Shown: positions 1-6,558 of the stretch, in pieces
Position numbering within the stretch: the stretch's first letter is position 1
Layout of the letters: every line of letters starts with the position of its first letter
From: Lachnotalea sp041821265
Lineage (GTDB): Bacteria; Bacillota; Clostridia; Lachnospirales; Lachnospiraceae
Direction of reading: 5' to 3'
Length of the DNA stretch: 64,000 nt
NCBI GenBank assembly: GCA_041821265.1
Contig: JBGUEQ010000004.1
Location: 1 to 64,000, forward strand
Position numbers and translations under genes: made by a program
The notes under the pieces: model-generated
Databases searched by the model: none
Told to the model about the DNA's origin: nothing
Seen by the model: only the letters and a program-made list of their open reading frames with translations

Positions 1-194
1 CTATGAGCCATAGCCATTGTTAAATTAAGTGTTTCACTATCATCCATGCCTTTCAAGAAAATTGCCATCATCATAGCTGACATTTGATAATCGGGAATCG
101 TTCCCTCTGTAAATCCTTCTATCATAAATTCAATTTCATCCTGTTTTAAAACTTTACCATCTCTTTTTTTCATAATCAAATCATACATTCTCAT
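1..194 (-). CDS. pdp: pyrimidine-nucleoside phosphorylase, N-terminal part (runs off the left edge)
   Basis: The first 64 or so codons of a pyrimidine-nucleoside phosphorylase / thymidine phosphorylase, which splits uridine or thymidine with phosphate in nucleoside salvage. The N-terminus begins MRMYDLIMKKRDGK and continues with the family's typical helical segment (EIEFMIEGFTEGTIPDYQMS) and the AIFLKGM helix. ATG at 194 is preceded by GGAGG at 8-nt spacing. It is divergent from lexA, and a candidate promoter lies at 237-264. Catalytic and phosphate-binding parts lie outside the window, so the uridine/thymidine preference cannot be judged. Confidence 0.88.
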   Translation of the reverse strand, partial: MRMYDLIMKKRDGKVLKQDEIEFMIEGFTEGTIPDYQMSAMMMAIFLKGMDDSETLNLTMAMAH

Positions 195-236
195 GGTATA
201 TACCTCCAAACTATTAATAGTACTACTGAATAGTTT

Positions 237-264
237 ATTGTATCATATTACATTTTTTTTACAA
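237..264 (-). promoter_or_regulatory. candidate sigma-A promoter of pdp
   Basis: Read on the minus strand: TTGTAA, 16-nt spacer, TACAAT, about 45 nt upstream of the pdp start. The downstream leader (about 221-236) contains ACTGAATAGTTT, similar to the end of the MITE-like repeats described elsewhere. Predicted from motif and spacing only. Confidence 0.45.
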
Positions 265-286
265 GATGACTTTTCACAAATAATAA

Positions 287-326
287 CGAACATTCGTTTG
301 CAATGGCAGAACGCATGTGTTATTAT
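287..326 (+). promoter_or_regulatory. lexA promoter with two LexA (SOS) boxes
   Basis: A box CGAACATTCGTTTG (287-300) matches the Gram-positive LexA consensus CGAACRNRYGTTYG at all but one position. A second, weaker box AGAACGCATGTGTT lies at 308-321. The predicted promoter is TTGCAA (298-303), 17-nt spacer, TATTAT (321-326). The first box therefore overlaps the -35 and the second fills the spacer up to the -10, the expected arrangement for autorepression of lexA. The strong box is also about 23 nt upstream of the -35 of the divergent pdp gene. Confidence 0.82.
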
Positions 327-361
327 ACTATATGAATAATAAATCTAGGAGGTAATTGCTA

Positions 362-979
362 ATGTCATATGGTAAAATTACAGTAAAGCAATCAGAAATA
401 CTTGAATATATAAAGAAAGAAATATTAAGTAAAGGATATCCACCTGCTGTGCGTGAAATATGCGAAGCAGTTCATTTAAAATCTACATCTTCGGTTCATT
501 CTCATCTTGAAACATTAGAGAAAAATGGATACATACGTCGTGATCCAACAAAACCTAGAGCTATTGAAATTATTGATGATACGTTTAATTTAAACCGACG
601 TGAAGTTGTAAATGTTCCTATCATTGGAACTGTCGCTGCTGGAACTCCTATTTTAGCCGTTGAGAATATCAATAATTATTTTCCTATACCTACAGAATAT
701 ATGCCTAATTCTGAGAGCTTCATGCTTACAGTAAAGGGTGACAGCATGATTAATATAGGTATCTTTAACGGTGACCAGATACTAGTTTCAAAACAATCAA
801 CTGCTCACAATGGGGATATTGTTGTTGCTCTAGTGGATGACTCTGCTACCGTTAAGACTTTTTATAAAGAAAATGGTTATTATCGCCTTCAACCCGAGAA
901 CGATAGGATGGACCCTATTATTGTGAATGAGGTAAGTATATTAGGTAAAGTATTTGGAGTATTTCGTTTATATAGTTAA
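362..979 (+). CDS. lexA: LexA SOS repressor
   Basis: Transcriptional repressor of the SOS regulon that self-cleaves when stimulated by RecA-ssDNA. Residues 1-65 form the winged helix-turn-helix (REICEAVHLKSTSSVHSHL recognition region). Residues 85-205 are the S24 peptidase domain with cleavage site Ala93-Gly94 (TVAAGTP), nucleophile Ser128 (KGDSMI) and general-base Lys165 (ATVKTF). Length of 205 aa is normal. ATG at 362 is chosen over the in-frame TTG at 356 because AGGAGG (347-352) is 9 nt upstream of it. Two LexA boxes lie in its promoter. A strong hairpin at 1128-1184 ends the transcript. Confidence 0.96.
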   Translation: MSYGKITVKQSEILEYIKKEILSKGYPPAVREICEAVHLKSTSSVHSHLETLEKNGYIRRDPTKPRAIEIIDDTFNLNRREVVNVPIIGTVAAGTPILAVENINNYFPIPTEYMPNSESFMLTVKGDSMINIGIFNGDQILVSKQSTAHNGDIVVALVDDSATVKTFYKENGYYRLQPENDRMDPIIVNEVSILGKVFGVFRLYS

Positions 980-985
980 TTCTAA

Positions 986-1117
986 TACCGCTGTTCAATA
1001 CGTGTAAATGCGAGTTGTTTAACTAAGCAAAATCCTTCGTTTTATAGCGCTAAAATGCAAATTTCTTGCATTTTATGTGCATAGCGTAGCGGTAACTATG
1101 AAGGTTCAAAATAGTTA
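986..1117 (-). repeat. MITE-like repeat, copy A (inverted relative to B and C)
   Basis: About 132 bp, clearly homologous to the elements at 4632-4758 and 4833-4963 when read on the minus strand. It shares the end TAACTATTTTGAACC, the motif CTTCATAGTTACCGCTACG, an internal hairpin built on AAAATGCAA/TTGCATTTT, and the GCGCTATAAAAC block. The distal end (near 986-1000) has diverged from the inverted-repeat sequence. No open reading frame; lies directly after lexA. Confidence 0.75.
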
Positions 1118-1127
1118 CGAACTTTTA

Positions 1128-1184
1128 TAACAAAGAAGGAATGTCAGAAAAATAAATTATTTTTCTGACATTCCTTCTTTGTTA
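1128..1184. terminator. bidirectional terminator between lexA and rsfS
   Basis: Perfect 27-bp inverted repeat (1128-1154 and 1158-1184) with a 3-nt loop. Arms start TAACAAAGAAGGAATGTC. It separates convergent lexA (+) and rsfS (-). The stem is unusually long and has no strong U-run beyond its own AT-rich base. Confidence 0.8.
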
Positions 1185-1238
1185 TATTCCATTTAATAAA
1201 AATTTTAAGATTATAACCATCCAAAATCTTCATATTTA

Positions 1239-1589
1239 CTAAATATTATCTATTTCTATACTTTTTCCATCTCGCCAAATTCTTTCAAGGTCATAGAATA
1301 ATCTATCTTCCTTTGAAAATACATGAACTATGATATCACCGTAATCTAATAAAATCCAATTACCTGTACGATATCCTTCAATCTGCTTTGCTTCAAAACC
1401 TGCCTTAAATAGTTCATCTTGCACATTATCTACCAAAGCTCTAACCTGATTCTCATTTGTACCATTTGCAATTATAAAGTAATCTGCAATTACTGAAACG
1501 CCTGCAATATCGATTATTCTAATATCTTCTGCTTTTTTATCTTCTAATGCATCAAACACTATCTTTGTCATTTTCTTCGAAATATCCAT
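1239..1589 (-). CDS. rsfS: ribosomal silencing factor RsfS (Iojap/YbeB family)
   Basis: Small protein (116 aa) that binds L14 on the 50S subunit and blocks subunit joining when nutrients are short. The family signature is visible: DIRIIDIAGVSVIADYFIIA near residues 20-40, then the GNWILLDYGDIIVHVF strand and the C-terminal YDLERIW. ATG at 1589 has GGAGG 8 nt upstream; the frame is open further upstream but those codons lie inside yqeK. It overlaps the end of yqeK by 38 nt, so translation is probably coupled. Last gene of the obg-yhbY-nadD-yqeK-rsfS series. Confidence 0.94.
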   Translation of the reverse strand: MDISKKMTKIVFDALEDKKAEDIRIIDIAGVSVIADYFIIANGTNENQVRALVDNVQDELFKAGFEAKQIEGYRTGNWILLDYGDIIVHVFSKEDRLFYDLERIWRDGKSIEIDNI

Positions 1590-2184
1590 TTGTTGTATCC
1601 TCCTTCGTTTTAATAAGCTGTTTATAATATTCATATGCTTTTTCTGTAATTGGGTCAATGGCTGCTTGTTTTTCTTCCAAATAGTCCAAGGTATCACTTA
1701 ATATTCCAAACATCGCCTGATCTATATTAACAAACGCCATATGTCTACGTTCTTCTAAATGTTGTGCTTTGTCTCGTCTTGGTTCAATATAGTCTGCAAT
1801 AAAAATAATTTTATCAAGCAACTCCATATTGGGTTTACCTGTCGTATGATTTAAAATGGAACTAATTATCTCTTTATCTCTTATTCTATACTTATGCATA
1901 GCAAGAAATGCCCCAAGCTTAGCATGCAATAGAAATGGATTTGTTCTCTCCAAATCAGTAATATTAATATTGTTTTTTTCACATAAAGCTATTTTTTTAT
2001 CATTTGGTATACACTTGGCACAATCATGCAAAAGACCTGCTAACATCGCAGTTTGAACATCATACTCATAGCGCATAGCAAGTGCTCCTGCTGTATACAT
2101 AACACCAATTGTATGTTCGTATCTTTCTTTATCTAATTTAGTTTTTAATCTTTTCTGATATCTCTCTAAATTTATTTCTTTCAT
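1552..2184 (-). CDS. yqeK: HD-domain nucleotide hydrolase YqeK
   Basis: Predicted symmetrical Ap4A hydrolase of the YqeK family. The HD metal site is visible: H in YTAGALA-region helix, LLHDCAKCIP (HD pair), FLLHAKLGA and SILNHTTGKP. At 210 aa, length is near the family norm; the C-terminal tail runs 38 nt into rsfS. ATG at 2184 is preceded by AGGGTG. An in-frame GTG at 2193 is an alternative. The gene follows nadD after 17 nt; this nadD-yqeK-rsfS order is conserved in Firmicutes. Confidence 0.92.
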   Translation of the reverse strand: MKEINLERYQKRLKTKLDKERYEHTIGVMYTAGALAMRYEYDVQTAMLAGLLHDCAKCIPNDKKIALCEKNNINITDLERTNPFLLHAKLGAFLAMHKYRIRDKEIISSILNHTTGKPNMELLDKIIFIADYIEPRRDKAQHLEERRHMAFVNIDQAMFGILSDTLDYLEEKQAAIDPITEKAYEYYKQLIKTKEDTTNGYFEENDKDSV

Positions 2185-2201
2185 TTGCAACACACCCTGC
2201 T

Positions 2202-2825
2202 CTAATAATGTTTATATAAATTGTTTTTATAAATATAACGTTCTACATCACTTGTAACATAATATTTGATTGATTTCCCAGTGCTTATAGAAGCTCTGAT
2301 TAATTTCGACGAAATATCAATATTTGGTGTCTCTAGTGAGTATATTGTACCGTTATATTTATTAGTAACATCGTCAATTTGTCTTTTCAACTCAATTGAA
2401 CTCAAATTATATCTTGCAGCCACTAATATAGTTGAATATTCGCAAATTTTGAAAGGTTCTCTCCATTTACCAAAATCCAGCAAAGAATCTGCACCAATAA
2501 TAAAATAGTAATCAACTTCGGGATTCTCTTTTTTAAGTTCTACTAAAGTTTCATATGTGTAAGTATAACCACTTCTCTCAACCTCGATTAACGAAAGTTC
2601 AAAATGCTTATTACTTTCTATTGCAAGCCTTGCCATCTGTACTCGATGTTTCGTAAGTCCTAAAACAGCATTGTCTTTATGTGGTGGATTTCCAGCTGGC
2701 ATAATTAGTACTTTATCCAATCCAAATTTATCGTAAGCCTGCTCAGCAAGCATAAGATGTCCTATATGAATCGGATCAAAAGTACCTCCCATTATACCAA
2801 TTTTTTGTTTTCCCTCACTTGCCAT
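2202..2825 (-). CDS. nadD: nicotinate-nucleotide adenylyltransferase
   Basis: Transfers AMP from ATP to nicotinate mononucleotide in NAD synthesis. Nucleotidyltransferase signature GGTFDPIHIGHL at about residues 14-25 (GxFxPxHxGH), PPHKD loop at about 47-51, FIIGADSL near 108-115 and the C-terminal ISSKLIR motif. 207 aa. ATG at 2825 has AAGGAG 8 nt upstream. Lies 22 nt after yhbY and 17 nt before yqeK, consistent with one transcript. Confidence 0.95.
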   Translation of the reverse strand: MASEGKQKIGIMGGTFDPIHIGHLMLAEQAYDKFGLDKVLIMPAGNPPHKDNAVLGLTKHRVQMARLAIESNKHFELSLIEVERSGYTYTYETLVELKKENPEVDYYFIIGADSLLDFGKWREPFKICEYSTILVAARYNLSSIELKRQIDDVTNKYNGTIYSLETPNIDISSKLIRASISTGKSIKYYVTSDVERYIYKNNLYKHY

Positions 2826-2847
2826 CGATTTATCTCCTTAAATAGTC

Positions 2848-3147
2848 TTATTTATTTGGTAAAACTATTTTTCGTTTATCTTCGTCTTTCGCTGGTTTGT
2901 ATAAAACAATTTTCTTTCCAATCACTTGAACCACTTGTGATCTTGTTCTTTCAGCGATAATTTGCGCCATTTCTTTTGGATCATCTACACAATTATTTAG
3001 CACACTAATCTTTATTAATTCTCTCGCATTTAATGCTTCGCCTATAGCAGCTGTTACTTCTGGGGTAACGCTAGCTTTACCTACTTGAAATATAGGTTCC
3101 ATTACACATGCCAAACTCTTTAAATACGCTCTTTGTTTACTTGTCAT
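2848..3147 (-). CDS. yhbY: YhbY-family RNA-binding protein (CRM domain)
   Basis: A 99-aa single CRM (KH-like) domain protein associated with pre-50S ribosomes. Begins MTSKQRAYLKSLA, with the IFQVGKASVTPEV segment and the conserved ELIKISVLNN strand and VVQVIGKKIVLYKP end. The GxxG-type loop corresponds to the QVGKAS region. ATG at 3147 follows GGAGGATAAT. It lies between obg and nadD, the usual place for this gene. Confidence 0.93.
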   Translation of the reverse strand: MTSKQRAYLKSLACVMEPIFQVGKASVTPEVTAAIGEALNARELIKISVLNNCVDDPKEMAQIIAERTRSQVVQVIGKKIVLYKPAKDEDKRKIVLPNK

Positions 3148-3227
3148 ATTATCCTCCTTTTGTGCTGTATTCTCATGTAACTTTATTAGGTATTTTTCAA
3201 TTTAATACCTTACTAGTTACATCTATT

Positions 3228-4511
3228 TTATTTATAATAGTCGAACTCAAGACCATACATTCTAACGGTATCGCCTTCTTCTATTCCGGCCTTTTCTAGT
3301 TCTTCTAATACTCCATTTTCCTTTAAGAATCGTTGGAAGAATGCAAAGCCTTTTTCAGAATCAAGATTGGTATATCCTAACATCTTATCAATTCTTGGAC
3401 CTTCTACAACGTAGGTACCAGTATCATCTTTTTCAACAGTATATGGTTCCTTTGATAGAGGTATTTCTGTTTCAAAAAATTCTTTTTCAAATATAATTGG
3501 CTCTGGATCTAATGTTCCTAGTAATTCATTTACATAGAACAATAATTCTTTTAATCCTTTACCACTAACAGCTGATATTGCAAACACTTTAATTCCCTTT
3601 GGTTCAAATTCATCACGAATTTTCTGAACTGGATCTTCATCCTCTGAGTAAATTGCATCAATCTTATTTGCGGCAATTACCTGAGGTCTTGCAGCAACCT
3701 TCTCGCTATAATTTGATAATTCTTTATTAATAGCATAGATGTCTTCAATTGGATTTCTTCCTTCTGTTGAAGCGGCATCAACCATATGAATCATAACTTT
3801 CGTGCGCTCAATATGTCTTAAGAACTCGTGTCCAAGACCAATACCTTCAGAAGCACCTTCAATTAATCCTGGAATATCTGCCATGACAAAGCCTGTTCCC
3901 TCTGCTAAATCAACAACACCTAAATTTGGATTCAGCGTCGTAAAATGATAATTAGCAATCTTTGGTTTCGCATTGGTTACTCTTGCTAAAAGGGTTGATT
4001 TTCCAACATTAGGAAAGCCTACTAATCCCACATCTGCGATTACTTTTAGTTCAAGTGTAATATCTAGTTCTCTTGCTACTTTTCCGGGTTGTGCATATTT
4101 AGGTGCTTGCATCGTAGGCGTAGCAAAATTCATATTACCTTGTCCACCTCTACCACCTTTTAGTAAGATTTCTCTTACATTGTCGTTTGACATATCTGTA
4201 ATAACTTTCCCTGATTCTGCTTCCTTTATTACGGTTCCAGCTGGTACTTTAATAATAATGTCTTCACCATCGGCTCCATGACATTTTTTCTTTCCACCTG
4301 CGCCACCGTCTCCGGCACAATATTTTCTCTTATGACGAAAGTCAGTCAGTGTATTTAATCCTTCATCTACTACAAAGATTACATCTCCACCTCTTCCACC
4401 GTCTCCACCATCTGGTCCACCATTTGGCACAAATATTTCTCTTCTGAAACTCACATGCCCATCTCCGCCCTTACCTGCGCGGATAAAAATCCTAGCTCTA
4501 TCTGCAAACAT
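3228..4511 (-). CDS. obg: Obg/CgtA GTPase
   Basis: Essential ribosome-associated GTPase acting in 50S maturation and stress or sporulation control. Three domains: glycine-rich Obg fold (1-158, many GGDGG/GGRGG turns), G domain (159-335; P-loop GFPNVGKS at 165-172, DIPGLI switch near 213, NKID near 283, SAVSGKG), and an OCT domain (about 345-427). 427 aa is typical for Firmicutes. Start at 4511 with AAGGTGATAAA upstream. The 569-bp gap before rpmA holds two repeats and the rpmA terminator, so obg probably has its own promoter. Confidence 0.97.
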   Translation of the reverse strand: MFADRARIFIRAGKGGDGHVSFRREIFVPNGGPDGGDGGRGGDVIFVVDEGLNTLTDFRHKRKYCAGDGGAGGKKKCHGADGEDIIIKVPAGTVIKEAESGKVITDMSNDNVREILLKGGRGGQGNMNFATPTMQAPKYAQPGKVARELDITLELKVIADVGLVGFPNVGKSTLLARVTNAKPKIANYHFTTLNPNLGVVDLAEGTGFVMADIPGLIEGASEGIGLGHEFLRHIERTKVMIHMVDAASTEGRNPIEDIYAINKELSNYSEKVAARPQVIAANKIDAIYSEDEDPVQKIRDEFEPKGIKVFAISAVSGKGLKELLFYVNELLGTLDPEPIIFEKEFFETEIPLSKEPYTVEKDDTGTYVVEGPRIDKMLGYTNLDSEKGFAFFQRFLKENGVLEELEKAGIEEGDTVRMYGLEFDYYK

Positions 4512-4631
4512 TTTATCACCTTCTCAAAAATTTATCTTAATAGTTACTATGAAATATAAATTCTATATTATTTTCACATCTCGCATTTGAGTTTTCGTAT
4601 TTTTTTCAACTAATTATATAATATCATCGAA

Positions 4632-4758
4632 ACTATTCAGTACCTTCATAGTTACCGCTACGTGATGCACACAAAATGCAATAGAATTGCTTTTTGGCGC
4701 TATAAAACTCGGAATTTTGGTACGCATAACACCTCTCGTACTCTGGGTACTGAATAGT
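4632..4758 (+). repeat. MITE-like repeat, copy B
   Basis: 127-bp element with perfect 13-bp terminal inverted repeats ACTATTCAGTACC (4632-4644) and GGTACTGAATAGT (4746-4758). Shares CTTCATAGTTACCGCTACG, GATGCACACAAAATGCAA and the GCGCTATAAAACTCGG block with copy C. No coding capacity. Confidence 0.82.
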
Positions 4759-4832
4759 CACCAATTTTATTCCATTTTGAAAGAAATACGAAACTTCAAA
4801 TGCTTAAAATCCTGATTTATATACTTATTTGA

Positions 4833-4963
4833 TAACTATGCAGTGCCTTCATAGTTACCGCTACGCGATGCACACAAAATGCAATAGTATTGCATTTTGG
4901 CACTATAAAACTCGGGATTTTGCTACGCAAAACACCTCGCGCACTCTGGGTACTGAATAGTTA
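4833..4963 (+). repeat. MITE-like repeat, copy C
   Basis: 131 bp. Ends TAACTATGCAGTGCC (4833-4847) and GGTACTGAATAGTTA (4949-4963) are imperfect inverted repeats. An inner perfect hairpin AAAATGCAATA / TATTGCATTTT lies near the middle. It is the best-preserved full-length copy, in the same orientation as B and separated from it by about 75 bp. Confidence 0.82.
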
Positions 4964-5002
4964 CCTTTTTTGACATTGTCCCACTCGCTGTACGCGTAAA
5001 TA

Positions 5003-5061
5003 AAGCCGTCTTCACTCTCACGATAAAAGTTAAACCTAATCTGTGAGAATAAAAACGGCTT
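5003..5061 (-). terminator. terminator after rplU-prp-rpmA
   Basis: On the minus strand, arms AAGCCGT (complement of 5055-5061) and ACGGCTT (complement of 5003-5009) with an inner TCTCAC/GTGAGA pair, followed by TTTATTTA. It starts 19 nt after the rpmA stop. Confidence 0.6.
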
Positions 5062-5080
5062 ATGGTTTTTCAATCTACTC

Positions 5081-5371
5081 TTATTCGTTGATAGCTACAG
5101 GACGAATTGATACTTGTTTCTTGTCTCTGCCTTTTCTTTCGAATCTAACAATTCCATCTACTAAAGCGAATAATGTATCATCTCCACCACGACCTACGTT
5201 TACACCTGGATGAATCTTAGTTCCACGTTGTCTGTAAAGAATATTTCCAGCTGTTACAAACTGTCCATCAGCTCTTTTAGCACCTAATCTCTTAGATTCT
5301 GAGTCTCTACCGTTTTTAGTAGAACCTACACCTTTTTTATGAGCGAAAAATTGAAGGTTCATTCTCATCAT
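5081..5371 (-). CDS. rpmA: 50S ribosomal protein L27, with cleavable N-terminal extension
   Basis: 96-aa L27. The mature N-terminus normally reaches the peptidyl-transferase centre. The Firmicute extension is present: MMRMNLQFFAHKKGVG, containing the NLQFFA motif that Prp cuts so the mature protein starts near HKKGVGST. Conserved GRDSESKRLG and IHPGVNVGRGGDDTLFA follow. ATG at 5371 has GGAGG at 8-nt spacing. It lies 3 nt after prp, whose protease matures it. Confidence 0.97.
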   Translation of the reverse strand: MMRMNLQFFAHKKGVGSTKNGRDSESKRLGAKRADGQFVTAGNILYRQRGTKIHPGVNVGRGGDDTLFALVDGIVRFERKGRDKKQVSIRPVAINE

Positions 5372-5374
5372 GAC

Positions 5375-5704
5375 CTACACCTCCTTGAATATAATTTTAA
5401 TATATCCGTCGTTATAATCATTTTCAATTCCTTTTAATCCAAGTTCTAATGCTTTCATAAGTAAAATTGATTGGCAGCTTATGCTTTTAACAAACTCAAA
5501 CTGAATCAAACCACTTTTTTCATCTGATTCTATCTTCAACTCATCTTCCGTAAATGTTTCTATTGAATTTATTGTATTAATTACTAAAACCGAAACGGCT
5601 GAGCATATAATATCATATCCACTGTCTGCATAACCTGCATGACCTAAAGATTTTAAACCAATGTAATTATCTTTTGAATTTTTATAAATTGTAATTTTTA
5701 TCAT
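5375..5704 (-). CDS. prp: ribosomal-processing cysteine protease Prp
   Basis: Cysteine protease (109 aa) that removes the N-terminal extension of L27, needed for 50S assembly in Firmicutes. The catalytic histidine is in SLGHAGYA (about residue 22) and the catalytic cysteine in DIICSAVSVLVINT (about residue 34), both as in the family. It sits between rplU and rpmA, as in other Firmicutes. Start at 5704 has only a weak AAGGTC ribosome-binding site, so translation may be coupled to rplU, which ends 23 nt upstream. Confidence 0.94.
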   Translation of the reverse strand: MIKITIYKNSKDNYIGLKSLGHAGYADSGYDIICSAVSVLVINTINSIETFTEDELKIESDEKSGLIQFEFVKSISCQSILLMKALELGLKGIENDYNDGYIKIIFKEV

Positions 5705-5727
5705 AACAGACCTTATTATTTTGCATA

Positions 5728-6036
5728 TTAAGCATTGATTTTTTCAATTTTAACTTGTGTAAATGCTTGTCTATGACCGTTTTTCTTGTGATATCCTGAT
5801 TTTCTCTTATACTTATAAACAATGATTTTTTTAGCTTTGCCTTCTTTTACTACTGATGCAGTAACAGTTGCATTTGCTATTGTAGGTTCTCCTACTTTTA
5901 AGCTTCCATCGTTCACAGCAAGAATCTGATCAAATGTTACAGTTTCGCCAGCTTCTACTCCAAGCTTTTCTACTCTAATGATATCGCCTTCAGCTACTTT
6001 GTACTGTTTACCACCTGTTGCTATAATTGCGTACAT
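5728..6036 (-). CDS. rplU: 50S ribosomal protein L21
   Basis: 102-aa L21 that binds 23S rRNA. Starts MYAIIATGGKQYKV; the C-terminal KYKRKSGYHKKNGHRQ is the family signature. ATG at 6036 is chosen over an in-frame GTG at 6045 because the GTG lies within AGGAGGTG, the ribosome-binding site itself. First gene of the rplU-prp-rpmA operon, with a strong promoter and structured leader upstream. Confidence 0.97.
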   Translation of the reverse strand: MYAIIATGGKQYKVAEGDIIRVEKLGVEAGETVTFDQILAVNDGSLKVGEPTIANATVTASVVKEGKAKKIIVYKYKRKSGYHKKNGHRQAFTQVKIEKINA

Positions 6037-6045
6037 ATGGCACAC

Positions 6046-6118
6046 CTCCTAATTATCATTACTCGCCAACTGCGGTGAATGAATTACTCATCACTTAAAC
6101 CTCATTGTGCGGCATACT
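6046..6118 (-). ncRNA. candidate L21 leader (ribosomal-protein autoregulatory leader)
   Basis: About 70 nt between the predicted -10 and the rplU ribosome-binding site, with GC-rich blocks in an AT-rich region (ATGCCGCAC, CACCGCAG, TTGGCGAG on the minus strand) that can pair. L21 leaders are known at this position in Firmicutes. The covariance model was not run, so this rests on position and composition. Confidence 0.45.
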
Positions 6119-6123
6119 CGTAT

Positions 6124-6152
6124 ATAATAGCATATTTGTTTTATGCCGTCAA
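6124..6152 (-). promoter_or_regulatory. rplU operon promoter
   Basis: Minus strand: TTGACG (6147-6152), 17-nt spacer, TATTAT (6124-6129). A strong sigma-A type match about 90 nt upstream of rplU. Confidence 0.78.
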
Positions 6153-6182
6153 CATATTTTATTTATGAATTTTAAAGATATC

Positions 6183-6209
6183 GTTACGATTCACTCCGTT
6201 CGCAGTAAG
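6183..6209. repeat. short palindrome (TTACnnTTCACTCCGTTCnCAGTAA family)
   Basis: 27-bp interrupted palindrome. It shares the core TTCACTCCGTTC and the TTAC/GTAA arms with 54647-54673, and its arms resemble the larger palindrome at 52655-52709. It sits at the exact end of the PHP pseudogene. Confidence 0.6.
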
Positions 6210-6547
6210 TCTTGTAGTATTTTAATCTGATCGAGTGTATTTGCATTTCTCTCTTCCAACACGGGCTTGCATAATTATTCAATATAATCATAATCAATAA
6301 TATGATACCCAAGAATATGTGCTACATTCCCTGTTTTATAATCAACCCACTCACACTCTATACCTGAAATAATGGTAATTTTATATTTCTTCGAAAGTTT
6401 ATTTTCCATTTCAATGTCTGGAACAGTATCATGATCCACAAAGGAAATAATATCAATTCCTTTCTGCATTGCCATTATAATGGTATCAACAGCTGAATTA
6501 GAACTATCTGATCTTAATGTATGCGTATGCAAATCTGCTTTCAACAT
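6191..6547 (-). pseudogene. broken PHP-domain phosphoesterase
   Basis: The first 90 codons encode the N-terminal half of a TrpH-like PHP metal-dependent phosphoesterase: KADLHTHTLRSD metal motif, FVDHDTVP and SGIECEW. A TAA at 6275-6277 stops it. In the same frame after that stop, family-like sequence resumes (PVLEERNANTLDQIKI) until a second stop at 6191-6193, inside the palindromic repeat. Family members are usually about 270 aa, so the C-terminal half with further metal ligands is gone. ATG at 6547 keeps a good ribosome-binding site (AGAGGTG). A short product could be made but should lack a complete active site. Confidence 0.8.
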
Positions 6548-6558
6548 AAAACACCTCT

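Noticed and set aside
3973..4281. Plus-strand open frame of 102 codons across obg
   Set aside because: Antisense shadow of the glycine-rich Obg domain; no start signal or recognisable protein.
6048..6300. tRNA gene or riboswitch other than the L21 leader near rplU
   Set aside because: No cloverleaf and no GTTCRA T-loop; the structure is explained by the L21 leader and a palindromic repeat.
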